A DNA stretch of 64,000 bases from Lysobacter capsici (GCF_018732085.1 NZ_CP076103.1:310001-374000); one strand, 5' to 3'. Counted from the first letter of the stretch, positions 9,426 to 19,351 are shown. Notes: a model not told the origin generated them from the sequence alone. A program made the numbers and translations.

Positions 9426-9671
9426 TTGTCGAAAGACCTTACGCCGGTGCATCGTGCGATGGCCGAACAATCCAGAGGCAGGTTCGGCGGCGGTACTTCG
9501 CGCTTCAACGAAGCCGAAAACACGCTTTGTCATCAGCTTGAAGTGATGAATATGCTCAACAACGGACGTAGAAATCTTCCCGCTTTCATCAGGGATATTC
9601 CCTTGAAGACGCATCTTCGGGCGTTCACCAATCAAGCCCGAGTGGTCGCCCGTGATCTGGGGAAAATATGA
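9426..9671 (+). CDS. Orphan toxin tip, unrelated type
   Basis: About 81 residues from a TTG at 9426, reading KDLTPVHRAMAEQSRGRFGG near the start and ending ARVVARDLGKI. It follows an rhs-core remnant in a different frame and overlaps the next gene by ATGA (9668-9671). Position and coupling mark it as a second kind of rhs C-terminal tip that lost its core by a frameshift. No catalytic motif or family was recognised, so the activity is unknown. The true start is uncertain and the fragment may not be translated. Confidence 0.45.
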   Translation: MSKDLTPVHRAMAEQSRGRFGGGTSRFNEAENTLCHQLEVMNMLNNGRRNLPAFIRDIPLKTHLRAFTNQARVVARDLGKI

Positions 9672-10102
9672 GCGCCAGCCTGAATTCAATTGATCCGTCC
9701 GAGATCATTGGTCTGAGCACGATCGAAGAGGCTGTGCTTGACAGTGCATCCTTGCCGTCGGATGAAGTTCGCAAGCGCTATCTGCTGATAGGGGATGCAC
9801 TGTACGTTAGCGCGCAGGCGCTCCGCCTCGACGAGGATTTCGACAATTTGTTGGTGTTCGCCGTCGGCGTGGCTGAGGAGATGTCCGAGGTCCTGCTTCG
9901 ACAGGCGATTGCATTATCGAACCGTAGGCATTGGCAGTATCGTCCTTTGATGTTGAAGAGCGATGAGGGTAACGATCCGAGCAGCGAAGTGATCGCAAAA
10001 GACGACCAGAGCAATGCGATGGTGGATTGTTTGTTGTATCACCTGCGAAAGGACGATCGGTATGCAGCGGGTGCGAACGCATTGATGGCTTCGCAAGGCT
10101 GA
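9668..10102 (+). CDS. Putative cytoplasmic immunity protein for the second orphan tip
   Basis: 144 residues, acidic, with no signal peptide. It begins MSASLNSIDPSEIIGLSTIE and ends with a repeated Asp/Arg-rich helix (YHLRKDDRYAAGANALMASQ). The ATG overlaps the TGA of the preceding tip, implying translational coupling. It is not related to the six-cysteine proteins, so this cassette is a different toxin/immunity type and probably acts in the cytoplasm. The family is not recognised. Confidence 0.6.
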   Translation: MSASLNSIDPSEIIGLSTIEEAVLDSASLPSDEVRKRYLLIGDALYVSAQALRLDEDFDNLLVFAVGVAEEMSEVLLRQAIALSNRRHWQYRPLMLKSDEGNDPSSEVIAKDDQSNAMVDCLLYHLRKDDRYAAGANALMASQG

Positions 10103-10138
10103 CGCCGAGGAAATTTCTGGCGCGATCAAATGGGTAAG

Positions 10139-10165
10139 CAGCCGCTATCAATCAGACAGCGGCTG
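10139..10165 (+). terminator. Possible stem-loop after the immunity gene
   Basis: CAGCCGCT and AGCGGCTG form a perfect 8-bp stem with an 11-base loop, 37 bases after the stop at 10102. No T-run follows, so intrinsic termination is doubtful. Confidence 0.35.
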
Positions 10166-10175
10166 GTGCGCGAAA

Positions 10176-10467
10176 TTATTCCGGTTGTATGACGTCGAGG
10201 ATGCGCTCTACCTGCTCGGCCCACAGCCGGAAGACCTTGGCCAACGCCGACGCCTCGGTCGCTCGTGTTGCGAGTGTCAGGTTAAGGGTCGATGGTCGGG
10301 TCGATCATTTCGACGATGTTGAACAGTTCGCCGCGAAAGACTGGCAGGTCGTGAACGCGTGAATCGGCACCGCGATGTTTCCCGGCACGCATGGTCGAGC
10401 CGATCGGCGGCAGCACACGAAACGCCGACAAACAGGGCAAGAATCTCACGGAGATTGTTTGGATCAA
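10176..10467 (-). pseudogene. Possible decayed minus-strand gene
   Basis: Two minus-strand stretches look protein-like: one ending HDLPVFRGELFNIVEMID (to 10282), and downstream in another frame ATRATEASALAKVFRLWAEQ with VERILDVIQPE and a stop near 10176. They may be one gene broken by a frameshift. The family is not recognised. This is weak evidence based only on amino-acid character. Confidence 0.25.
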
Positions 10468-10522
10468 GCGCGCCGAGACCTACGGTCGCGAAGTCGACGC
10501 CAGCATGATTGCCGGCACCTGA
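10454..10522 (+). pseudogene. Decayed rhs-core fragment 3
   Basis: Reads IVWIKRAETYGREVDASMIA then GT and a stop, matching the WIKHAETYEYDADGR part of the large rhs core. It is followed within 45 bases by the 3' end of the membrane-protein gene at 10566, the same arrangement as fragment 1 at 7911. It is probably the original 3' end of an ancestral rhs gene at this site. Confidence 0.65.
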
Positions 10523-10565
10523 CCCGACCCGACAGCGCCGTTGGCAGGCCCCGCCGCCTCAGCCG

Positions 10566-10955
10566 CTATGCAGCGCTAGGCACCCGTCCGGCCCGATCCA
10601 TGAAGTAACCAACGATCGCGCCGATCGCGATCGGCACCAGTGCGTAGATCGGGATGAACACCAATGCGATCGCCGCTTGCGCATCCGCCGCAAGATCCAA
10701 CGAGTAGTGCGCGAACGCGAGAAAGCCGAAGCCGAGCAGCGCGGGCGCCCATAGGGATGAGGCGCGCTTGTAGAGCAGGCTCACGGCAATGATCGCGCCC
10801 CAGGCGATGGCGTTGAAGGCGCTCAGGAACAACGCGGCGCCGATGCCGTTGTGCGTGTATTGCGCAAGCCAGCCGATGCCGTGCGGCACGCGCGCCGCGT
10901 ACGGCAGCAGTATCCCTACCAACATCACGATCACTCGCGCCTTGCGCATCGTCAT
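10566..10955 (-). CDS. Small multi-pass membrane protein, function unknown
   Basis: About 129 residues with four predicted membrane segments (starting near ARVIVMLVG, IGAALFLSAF, LWAPALLGFGF and AIALVFIPIYALVP) and a short tail ending GRVPSAA. The start at 10955 is chosen because AGGA lies about ten bases before it; an in-frame ATG also exists at 10949. The last part of this gene is duplicated at 8013-8130. It resembles the small 4-TM proteins often found beside rhs loci, but the family was not identified and no immunity role can be claimed. Confidence 0.6.
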   Translation of the reverse strand: MTMRKARVIVMLVGILLPYAARVPHGIGWLAQYTHNGIGAALFLSAFNAIAWGAIIAVSLLYKRASSLWAPALLGFGFLAFAHYSLDLAADAQAAIALVFIPIYALVPIAIGAIVGYFMDRAGRVPSAA

Positions 10956-11127
10956 GACGACCATCCTGGTTGCGATCGGGCCCCAAAGGGGAATGGCCGG
11001 ATTCTCGACGGGACCATGGCAGGGCGTCAATCGGAACTGCGTGGCGGCACGCTCAATTCGCTGGATCGGCGGCGTCTGCCCAGGCGAATCGCCATTTCGG
11101 ATTGTTTTTGGCTGGCCTATCCGCCAG

Positions 11128-11153
11128 AAACAAAAGCCCCGCCGAAGCGGGGC
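11128..11153 (-). terminator. Intrinsic terminator of the 93-residue secreted protein gene
   Basis: On the minus strand GCCCCGC, loop TTCG and GCGGGGC are followed by TTTTG. It lies 50 bases past the stop of the gene at 11203-11484. Confidence 0.8.
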
Positions 11154-11202
11154 CCTTGCCGGATCGTCTCGGCCGATCCCGAAGGGCCGGCCGGCGCCGC
11201 GA

Positions 11203-11484
11203 TCATCCTTCCGGAAGATCGCATTTCATTCTTGCATCGATATGAAACGGCTTCGGAACGTCGGGGTTTGAGCTCTTCTGCTCGCCGTCGAGCTTGAACG
11301 ATTCCGAATCGGGCTTGCCGCCGCGCTCGGTGCAGGCGGAGGTCAATTTTTCCTTCACCGCGGCAATGGCGGCGTCGCGCGTGGCGCCATCGGCGCTGTT
11401 GGTCAGGTTGACCACTTCCGCGAACGCGTTCTGGCTCATCCCGAAAGCCACACCCATCAGGGCGATCACATACCACTTCTTCAT
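11203..11484 (-). CDS. Small secreted hypothetical protein
   Basis: 93 residues with a clear Sec signal peptide (MKKWYVIALMGVAFGMSQNA, cleavage after AFA) and a mature part of about 70 residues containing two cysteines (SACTER and MKCDLPEG). AAGGAG lies seven bases before the ATG. It is a single-gene transcription unit closed by a strong terminator. No family was recognised; a small disulfide-stabilised periplasmic protein is likely. Confidence 0.75.
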   Translation of the reverse strand: MKKWYVIALMGVAFGMSQNAFAEVVNLTNSADGATRDAAIAAVKEKLTSACTERGGKPDSESFKLDGEQKSSNPDVPKPFHIDARMKCDLPEG

Positions 11485-11944
11485 GCCTACTCTCCTTAGT
11501 AAACGACTTTGGTGCGCGTCGATGGTAATGCGGCGGTTGTTGGAATCGTGTTATCCAGCGGCCCTCGTCAATGCGACGTAAAGAATTTCGGGACTGAACA
11601 CAGTGAATGTCGCTAGCCGGTATGCCGCAGGCGCTTGCCGATCGAAGAAGCACGCATGTCTGCGTTCTTGGAAAATTTACGCACCATCCGAAAGCGGGGC
11701 GCGATAGGGAAGAAATTTCAACCCATGTGCTTCGCCTCGACACCTCGACCCATGCTCCGAAAGCAAAACGTGACGGGACGTTGGCACCGGACTTTTTGAA
11801 AAAACTCTTGCGCCGTCACTCGCTGTTACGGGCGTCAGTCAGCGCCGTTGATCCACCCGCCATGATGGCGAGGATTTATTGCCTTCGCCGATTCGGGCAT
11901 CGGCGTCCTGTGAGGGCAACCGTAGCCAGGATTTCCGCCACCGG
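11485..11944. other. Intergenic stretch without recognised features
   Basis: About 460 bases with no convincing coding frame, repeat or RNA structure. It must contain the promoter of the minus-strand gene ending at 11203, but no clear -10/-35 pair could be chosen. Confidence 0.5.
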
Positions 11945-12379
11945 TCAGGAACCTTGGCTGTCTCTCAGCACGATCGCTCCCGTGCGCGGGTTGGTGAGGG
12001 TCACGTTCTCGAGTGCCTTGATCCGCCACTCGCCCGCCTGTCGCGTCAACACCGCAAGAATCACCGTATCGACCGCGTGCGGCCCTGCTGGATGAGCCGC
12101 GCCGGCGGTGAGACGGCTCCAGAAGTGCAAGACGACCGCGTCCTCGCCGAGGGGGATCGAGTCGATCAGCTCGTTTTCCAACGAGGAATCGCTGTAGATG
12201 GTGGCATGGATGGGTACATGCAGGGCGACGATTTGGTCGACGCCGCGCACGTAGTGACCGAATCGGTTCACGAATGTCGCATCCTCATGGAACAACGCGC
12301 CGAGCGATTCCATGTCGTGGCGGTTCCAGGCGATTTGAAACGCGACAGGCGCGTCTTCGGGCTGCTTTATCTGAGTCAT
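11945..12379 (-). CDS. SnoaL-like/DUF4440 (SgcJ/EcaC) family protein
   Basis: 144 residues with the cystatin-like alpha+beta-barrel pattern of the NTF2/SnoaL superfamily: AFQIAWNRHDMESLGALFHE near the N-terminus, DATFVNRFGHYVRG, then GEWRIKALENVTL near the end. Family members bind small hydrophobic ligands or act as isomerases, hydrolases or dimerisation modules; the substrate cannot be told from sequence. No signal peptide. It is transcribed alone or with the gene at 12468. Confidence 0.8.
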   Translation of the reverse strand: MTQIKQPEDAPVAFQIAWNRHDMESLGALFHEDATFVNRFGHYVRGVDQIVALHVPIHATIYSDSSLENELIDSIPLGEDAVVLHFWSRLTAGAAHPAGPHAVDTVILAVLTRQAGEWRIKALENVTLTNPRTGAIVLRDSQGS

Positions 12380-12467
12380 GCGGGGCCTCGTCGGCTTCCA
12401 GGGGGCGTGTGTGATCTTGGTTGCGGGGGCGGGCCGGGCTTTTGATGCCGAGCAGTCGCAGGCCGCG

Positions 12468-12836
12468 TTACGACCATCCGTTTCCGCGGCCCGCGTGGAT
12501 GTAGTTGTCGTCGCAAACCGGGCATCCCAGCAGCCACGTGTGCAGCGAGTGGATCGTGCAATACGGCGCGTGCTCGTCGGGCGCGAATGACGTCACGGTC
12601 AACTGCCCGGTTCGGGGTTCGACAAAGGCCGGCAGCGCCGCGAGTTCGGCTTGCGCATCCTCCCAGCCCAGGTGCCGGAGCAGTTCGACCGGCAGGCCCG
12701 CATTCACCGCCGCGTCCAGCAGGCGATGGACGTCGATTTCCCGCCAGCCGGTCTGCGCCGCCATCCATTTTCGAAATTCCCGTTTGTGGCTCGGGCGGAT
12801 CTTCGCCCAGATCGAAAAATCCGCGATTTCGGTCAT
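12468..12836 (-). CDS. Conserved hypothetical cytoplasmic protein
   Basis: 122 residues beginning MTEIADFSIWAKIRPSHKRE, with a helical middle (HRLLDAAVNAGLPVELLRHL) and a CPVCDD pair of cysteines near the C-terminus after HTWLLG. The start at 12836 is chosen over longer in-frame extensions because upstream codons show no protein character and GAGAG precedes it. The CxxC could bind metal. The family is not recognised. Confidence 0.65.
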   Translation of the reverse strand: MTEIADFSIWAKIRPSHKREFRKWMAAQTGWREIDVHRLLDAAVNAGLPVELLRHLGWEDAQAELAALPAFVEPRTGQLTVTSFAPDEHAPYCTIHSLHTWLLGCPVCDDNYIHAGRGNGWS

Positions 12837-13076
12837 GCGTCGGTTTCTCTCAAGCTGCAAGGCGTTGCCATGGAACACGATGAGGCGCGTCGCGTGGGTG
12901 ACGGATCGGACACGCGCCTGATAACGACAGGATCGCTGATCCAGCGCCGGTGAAGGCCGGCAGGCGCGCGCAAGCGATCGCATGACGAGTTCGGTGGCAC
13001 CGACGCGGCCCGTGGCGCCGATTCCAGCATCGGTCCGTCGTGACGGCGCCCGGCCCGCGCAGTCGGGCTCAATTGT

Positions 13077-13095
13077 TTGCACTAAGATGGTGCAA
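13077..13095 (+). promoter_or_regulatory. NtrC-type binding palindrome overlapping the ntrB start
   Basis: TTGCAC, seven bases, then GTGCAA: a perfect 6+6 palindrome matching the classic NtrC site (TGCAC...GTGCA). Its last base is the A of the ntrB ATG. This position suits autorepression of ntrBC by NtrC. It also leaves no room for a normal Shine-Dalgarno sequence. Confidence 0.8.
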
Positions 13096-14143
13096 TGCCC
13101 GCCGACCCCCAGCCCGCCTCCGACCTGAGCCTCGACAGCCTGACCACGCCGCTCGCCTGGAGCGATGCGGGTGGGACCTTGAGCGGCTGCAATACCGCGT
13201 TCTCGCGGTGGTTCGGGATCGGCGCGCGGCGGTTGCTGGGTTGGCCGCTGGCCGGCCTGGACGCGGGCGATGGCCGTCTGGCGTTGGCCTTGTCGCGCGA
13301 AGGCGGCGACGAGGCGCCGCTGCGGATGCGACGGATGCGGCTGCGCTACGCCGATGGCGAGGAGCGTTTCGCCGATCTGTGGCTGAGCCGGCGCGAGGGC
13401 GGCGGTTGGCTGCTGGAAGCGCACCCGGTCGACGAGTTTCCCGGCGACGATCCGGCCTTGCTGCTGCCGTCGGCGTTGTCGGCGTCGTTGAAGGGGCTCG
13501 CGCACGAATTGCGCAATCCGCTGGCGGGTCTGAAGGGCGCGTCGCAGTTGCTGGCGCGGCGGGTCGACGATGCGGATTCGCGCGAGCTGATCGGCTTGAT
13601 CGACAGCGAGGTCGAGCGCCTGACCGGCCTGGTCGATCGCCTGCTGACGCCGGCGCCGCCGCGGCCGCACGCGCCGTTGAATATCCACGCGGTGCTCGAA
13701 CGCGTGCTGCGCCTGGCCGAGGCCGACGCGGGCTGGGCGGTGCGGCTGGTGCGCGACTACGATCCGAGCCTGCCCGAATTCGCCGGCGACGCCGATCGAT
13801 TGATGCAGGCGGTGTGGAACCTGGTGCGCAACGCGATCGAGGCCGGCGCGACCCACGTCAACCTGCGCACGCGCATCGAGCACGGCGTGCGCATCGCCGA
13901 CACCTCGCATCCGATCGCGTTGCGTCTGGAGATCATCGACGACGGTCATGGCGTGCCCGACGAACTGGCCGAGCAGTTGTTCCTGCCGCTGGTGTCCGGT
14001 CGCGCCGAAGGCAGCGGGCTCGGGCTGGCGCTGGCGCAGCAGGTTTCGCGCGAGCATCGCGGCTCGCTGGCGTATCGCTCGCGGCCGGGCCACACCGTGT
14101 TCACCCTGCTGTTGCCGATGCATATCGAAAGCGAGGGAGCGGC

Positions 14144-14147
<4 letters not shown>
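13095..14147 (+). CDS. glnL: Nitrogen-regulation sensor histidine kinase NtrB
   Basis: 350 residues, the same length as enteric NtrB (about 349). An N-terminal PAS-like domain (about 15-110) is followed by the dimerisation/phosphoacceptor H-box LAHELRNPLAGL (His137) and a HATPase_c domain with the N-box (NLVRNAIEAG), D-box (DDGHGVPDE) and G-box (GSGLGLALAQ). The motifs DRLLTP and RDYDPSLPE are typical of NtrB. It is a cytoplasmic kinase/phosphatase for NtrC controlled by PII. The ATG lies inside the NtrC palindrome with no Shine-Dalgarno sequence, so translation may be leaderless. ATGA overlap with ntrC. Confidence 0.93.
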
Positions 14148-15544
<1,397 letters not shown>

Positions 15545-15620
15545 GCGTTCGGTGAAAGATCGGTCTTGGATGCTCCTGGGCCGGCGATGATCAGCCGGGC
15601 CAGACGGACGCCGCGGAATC

Positions 15621-15758
15621 TTTTGTGGGACGGCCTTCAGGCCCGACGCCGTTCGTTCCGTTCGAAGTTGAATCCGGGGCCGAGGTCGCATTGCGCTTTA
15701 CCTTGATTGCGCAGTGACCTGAGCCGAAAGCGTCGGGCCTGAAGGCCCTCCAAAAAAA
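15621..15758. repeat. Extragenic inverted repeat, TTTTGTGGGA family, copy 1
   Basis: Arms TTTTGTGGGACGGCCTTCAG.. and ..CTGAAGGCCCTCCAAAAAAA enclose about 80 bases. Each arm also contains the short palindrome GGCCTTCAGGCC. It lies in the 470-base gap between ntrC and sodC, which holds no gene. Copies of the same family occur at 16684-17031 and 58677-58794. Confidence 0.85.
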
Positions 15759-16016
15759 ACCTCGCGGCCTTGCCGTGGCCGCGCGAAACGCGAGGTGCGT
15801 TGGAGGCGGCCAGAAGCCATATCGCGGTGATGCGGCACTTGGCGGAATTGCAGGGCCCGTGCCGTGCCGCCGTCGCGACCGCCATAATCCAGCGGCCAGC
15901 CGCACGCCAGCCTTCCTCCCGACGCCGTTTCACCTGCGCTGAACCCGCGCGGGGCTAGCGTCGGGCCACCGTCCCATCCGGCGCCGCTTCCTCGCGCCGA
16001 CGCACAGGAGTCCTGC

Positions 16017-16589
16017 ATGAACCACGTACTTCGCACGATCACGATCGCCTCATTCGTCGGCGCGTTGGCGGCTTGCGGTGGACAGACCACCAAACCCACG
16101 CCGCCGCCCGCGCCGCCCAAGCCGGTGTCGACCGCGCAATCGGCCACGGTGGTGCTCGCCTCGGCCTCCGGCAGCCTGGTCAGCGGCAAGCTGACGCTGC
16201 GCCCGATGGGCGACGGCGTGCACCTCACCGGCGAGGTCGGCGGCCTGACACCCAACAGCGTGCATGCGATCCATATCCACGAGAAGGGCGACTGCAGCGC
16301 GGCCGACGCGAGCAGCGCCGGCGGTCATTTCAATCCGGCCGGCCAGCCGCACGGGCAGGTCGATCACGGTCCGCATCACGCCGGCGACATGAACAATCTC
16401 AACTCCAACGCCGAAGGCGTCGCCAAGGTCGACGCGCATGCCAGCGGCGTGACCCTCGGCGGCGGCGCGGCCAACGATGTCGCCGGTCGCGCGGTGATCG
16501 TGCATGCCGTCCAGGACGATTACAAAAGCCAGCCCGCCGGCAACGCCGGTGCGCGCGTGGCCTGCGGCGTGATCAAGATCGCGCAGTGA
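16017..16589 (+). CDS. sodC: Cu/Zn superoxide dismutase, periplasmic lipoprotein
   Basis: 190 residues. Lipoprotein signal peptide with lipobox LAAC (Cys20) and a Pro-rich linker (27-37), then the Cu/Zn-SOD domain. Copper and zinc ligand motifs are present: HAIHIHEKGDC, GGHFNP, the HHAGD zinc loop, and RAVIVHA before a DDY. The disulfide cysteines are in GDC and RVACGVI. It converts superoxide to hydrogen peroxide at the envelope. ACAGGAG lies just before the ATG. A GC-rich stem-loop without a T-run lies at about 16616-16643 after the gene. Confidence 0.96.
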   Translation: MNHVLRTITIASFVGALAACGGQTTKPTPPPAPPKPVSTAQSATVVLASASGSLVSGKLTLRPMGDGVHLTGEVGGLTPNSVHAIHIHEKGDCSAADASSAGGHFNPAGQPHGQVDHGPHHAGDMNNLNSNAEGVAKVDAHASGVTLGGGAANDVAGRAVIVHAVQDDYKSQPAGNAGARVACGVIKIAQ

Positions 16590-16683
16590 TCGTGGGCTTG
16601 CGCTGATCGCGGCAGATCGCCTCCCGCTGCGGTGGGAGGCGATGGCGGGTTTGGCCAATCGGACGCCGCGAATGCCGCGGACT

Positions 16684-17031
16684 CTTTTGTGGGAGGGCAT
16701 TCATGCCCGACGCTGCTCGCTCCGGTCGCGGTTGAATCCGGTCGCGGTTGAACTTGAGGTTCCGGCTGATAGTGGCTTGAGGCTGCGCCCGCCACTGCGC
16801 GGCGATCTGAGCCAAAAGCGTCGGGCATGAATGCCCTCCCACAACAGACCTCGCAGCCGCGTGGTTCGCGAGCGCGCTTGGTCGCGGTGCAGCATCGATG
16901 GCACCGGGTTCGCTACGGTCGCGGTTGAACTTGAGGTTCCGGCTGACAGTGGCTTGAGGCTGCGCCCGCCACTGCGCGGCGATTTGAGCCAACAGCGTCG
17001 GGCATGAATGCCCTCCCACAACAGACCTCGG
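16684..17031. repeat. Extragenic inverted repeat, TTTTGTGGGA family, copy 2 with internal direct duplication
   Basis: The left arm TTTTGTGGGAGGGCATTCAT (from about 16684) pairs with ATGAATGCCCTCCCACAA near 16826-16845. The right-hand part, about 115 bases starting GGTCGCGGTTGAACTTGAGG, is repeated almost perfectly at 16743-16852 and 16917-17031. There are therefore two right arms for one left arm. Confidence 0.85.
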
Positions 17032-17161
17032 AAGCCGCGTGGCTCGCGGGTGCGCGCCCGGTTGCGATGCGGCATCGATGGCGCCAGTAGCCACCGTCGC
17101 TACCCAACCACCCGCTCGCGCATCGCCTATCCTTGGCGCATCCCACGCAGCGACCCCCGCC

Positions 17162-17644
17162 ATGACTCACCTGCGCATCCGCGACGCCGTTCCCGCCGAC
17201 CGCGATCTGATCGCCGACTGGATGATCGCGATGGCCTGGGAAACCGAGCACAAACAACTCGACCCCGACACCGTGCGCGCCGGCGTCGCCGGCGGCTTGG
17301 CCGACGCGGCCAGGGCGCGTTACTTAATCGCCATGCGCGAGGCCGAAGTCGCCGGCAACGAGACCATCGCGGTCCCGGCCGGCACCTTGATGTTCACTCA
17401 CGAATGGAGCGACTGGCGCAACGGCGACTGGTGGTGGATCCAGAGCGTGTATGTCGCGCCGGAGCACCGCCGCCAGGGCGTCTACAACGCATTGCACCGC
17501 CATGTGGCGGCCCTGGCCGAGGCGACGCCGGACGTGGTCGGGCTGCGGTTGTATGTCGAACGCGCCAACGCCGACGCGCAACGTACTTACGAGGCGATGG
17601 GCATGGTCGATGCGGGGTATCACATCTACGAACAGCACACGTGA
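17162..17644 (+). CDS. GNAT-family N-acetyltransferase
   Basis: 160 residues with the GNAT fold signatures: N-terminal LRIRDAVPADRDLIADWMIA, the central beta-strand WWWIQSVYVAPEHRRQGVY with the acetyl-CoA pyrophosphate loop HRRQGV, and C-terminal YVERANADAQRTYEAMGM. The last motif is typical of members that acetylate small amines or protein N-termini; the substrate is unknown. The ATG at 17162 is chosen because the longer frame upstream is repeat DNA. The stop overlaps the next gene (GTGA). Confidence 0.88.
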   Translation: MTHLRIRDAVPADRDLIADWMIAMAWETEHKQLDPDTVRAGVAGGLADAARARYLIAMREAEVAGNETIAVPAGTLMFTHEWSDWRNGDWWWIQSVYVAPEHRRQGVYNALHRHVAALAEATPDVVGLRLYVERANADAQRTYEAMGMVDAGYHIYEQHT

Positions 17645-18402
17645 TCGGCGCGACGCTCAAAGCGATGCGCCTCGGACTCGTGCTGGCCGGCGTGCTGTTC
17701 GCAAGCCAGGCCTGCGCGTCCGACGACGATCGCGTGGGCGATGATCCGGGTAAGTGCAGTACCGACACCCAGATCGAACACAACCGCGACGGCTCGCAAC
17801 TGGAGCTGCGCAAGCGTTCGTGCGAGGGTGGCGACGAGATGTCGGCGACGGTCTGGTACCGCGTCAGGCCGGAGGATGCGGCGCGCAAGCTGATGCATTA
17901 CCAGTCGCCCGATACGCCCGGCACCTGGGCCGCGAGCCTGGTCGATTTCGATCGTGACGGGTGGTTCGACCTGCGCCAGGGCGGCCAGTGCGGCGCGGGG
18001 CCGAACTGCGAGGGCGAGATCCATCGCTTCGACCCGAAGCGGCGCGAGTTGTACCTGATGCATGCCGGCGGTTGGGCCGATGTCAGTTTCGATGGCGAGT
18101 ATCTGGTCGAATCCGGCCGCGCGAGTTGCTGCGCCTGGGAGTATCACGTCTATCGCGTGCGCCATCGGCCGCGCCCGGTGTTCGATGACCTGCCCGACTT
18201 CATCATCCTGGCCGACGCCGGTTTCGTCGGCGACGACAAGGACGGCGAGTCGCCGGCCACGCGTTGCCGCTTCAGCCGTCGCACGGGCGAGGACTACCGC
18301 GTGGTCGCGCCGCCGGCCAAACGCTGGCTCGAGTACTGCTCGCTGTACGGCGACGACTATGTGGTCGAGCCGCCGGACCCGGCGGCGGGCAAGAAGCCCT
18401 AG
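17641..18402 (+). CDS. Exported hypothetical protein, Cys-rich
   Basis: About 253 residues from a GTG that overlaps the acetyltransferase stop, or 245 from the ATG at 17665. The second gives a compact signal peptide, MRLGLVLAGVLFASQACA. The mature protein is Asp-rich with paired cysteines (GKCS, KRSCEGG, GQCGAGPNCEG, RASCCAWEYHVYR). It contains a calcium-loop-like DFDRDGWFDLRQGG, reminiscent of FG-GAP/VCBS blades. The function is not recognised. Confidence 0.72.
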   Translation: MIGATLKAMRLGLVLAGVLFASQACASDDDRVGDDPGKCSTDTQIEHNRDGSQLELRKRSCEGGDEMSATVWYRVRPEDAARKLMHYQSPDTPGTWAASLVDFDRDGWFDLRQGGQCGAGPNCEGEIHRFDPKRRELYLMHAGGWADVSFDGEYLVESGRASCCAWEYHVYRVRHRPRPVFDDLPDFIILADAGFVGDDKDGESPATRCRFSRRTGEDYRVVAPPAKRWLEYCSLYGDDYVVEPPDPAAGKKP

Positions 18403-18433
18403 GCCGGATCGGCGCCGGCGCGGCCAGCCGGGG

Positions 18434-19351
18434 TTACAGCTGGCCCGGCTCCGGCGCCCCGTCGCAATGCACGAACGTCACCGGCACGCCGTGCGCGCCC
18501 AGCACCGCGGCGATCTGCTTGAGCCGCGCTTCGAAATGCTGATAGCGGCGATTGAGTTTCTCGCGGCATTCCTCGGTGCCGCACGGGGCTTCGGGCGCGT
18601 AGCGCTGATGCCAGGCGTTCGGCGAGAACAGGGCGATGCGGGCTTCGCCTTCGCTGTAATGGATCAGCGGCTCGGGCGGGGCGTCCAGCCACTCCTCGCC
18701 GTCGGGCTGCAGCAGCGCGGTTTCCAGCAGCGGCCACAGCGGGCCCAGGCCGGCGTGGTCGTACTGCATCGCCATCATCGCGGCGAGGTCGTGGACGGTG
18801 AGGTAGCGCGCGTGTTCGACCTGCAGGCCGAAGGCGTCCTGCGCGGCCAGGGCGGTGTCGGCGCCGGCCATGCCGCGTTCGAGCAGGCTGGATTCGAGCA
18901 GTTCGCCGACCCGCGCGACCCGCTCGGGGTCGCCGCTGAGCACGAACGGCACCAGCCGCAGCGGGCCGCCGGCGTAGTCCGGCGAGGGCGCCAGCGCGCC
19001 GGGCAGTTGCTGTTCGTGGGCGCCGAACGCGATCACCCGGCCGGCGTCGCCGGCGCCGCGCTCGCGCGGGGCGTTGGCCGACAGCTCGTCGAGTTCGCGG
19101 TGCAGTGGCCAGCCCGGGCGCAGCAGTTCGACCGGGTCGTAGTGGGCGCCCACGGTGACCAGGTCCAGCGCGGCGGTCTCGGCGGCGAAGCCGGCCAGGT
19201 CGCGGGCGATCTTCTCCGACAGGGCGCCCGCATCGTGGCGGGGCAAGGCGCTGCGGCTGACCGCGGCGTCGCCCTTGAGCTCCAGGGCGAGGGCGCCGAG
19301 GACGTGCAGGGGCGCGGACGGGCCGCTGGCGGGAGGGCTGGCTGAGCTCAT
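18434..19351 (-). CDS. Conserved hypothetical protein
   Basis: 305 residues, no signal peptide or membrane segment. Motifs seen include TVGAHYDPVELLRPGWPLHR, YAGGPLRLVPFVLSGD, MAMQYDHAGLGPLWPLLE and a C-terminal CGTEECREKLNRRYQHFEAR. The start at the ATG 19351 is preferred over the GTG at 19357. It is divergent from the thiolase gene at 19466, with 114 bases between the starts. I do not recognise the family; the gene looks intact and has codon use like its neighbours. Confidence 0.7.
   Translation of the reverse strand: MSSASPPASGPSAPLHVLGALALELKGDAAVSRSALPRHDAGALSEKIARDLAGFAAETAALDLVTVGAHYDPVELLRPGWPLHRELDELSANAPRERGAGDAGRVIAFGAHEQQLPGALAPSPDYAGGPLRLVPFVLSGDPERVARVGELLESSLLERGMAGADTALAAQDAFGLQVEHARYLTVHDLAAMMAMQYDHAGLGPLWPLLETALLQPDGEEWLDAPPEPLIHYSEGEARIALFSPNAWHQRYAPEAPCGTEECREKLNRRYQHFEARLKQIAAVLGAHGVPVTFVHCDGAPEPGQL

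Noticed and set aside
12468..14123. Extended minus-strand frame across ntrB joined to the gene at 12468
   Set aside because: Only the last 122 codons look like protein; the rest is a shadow of ntrB.
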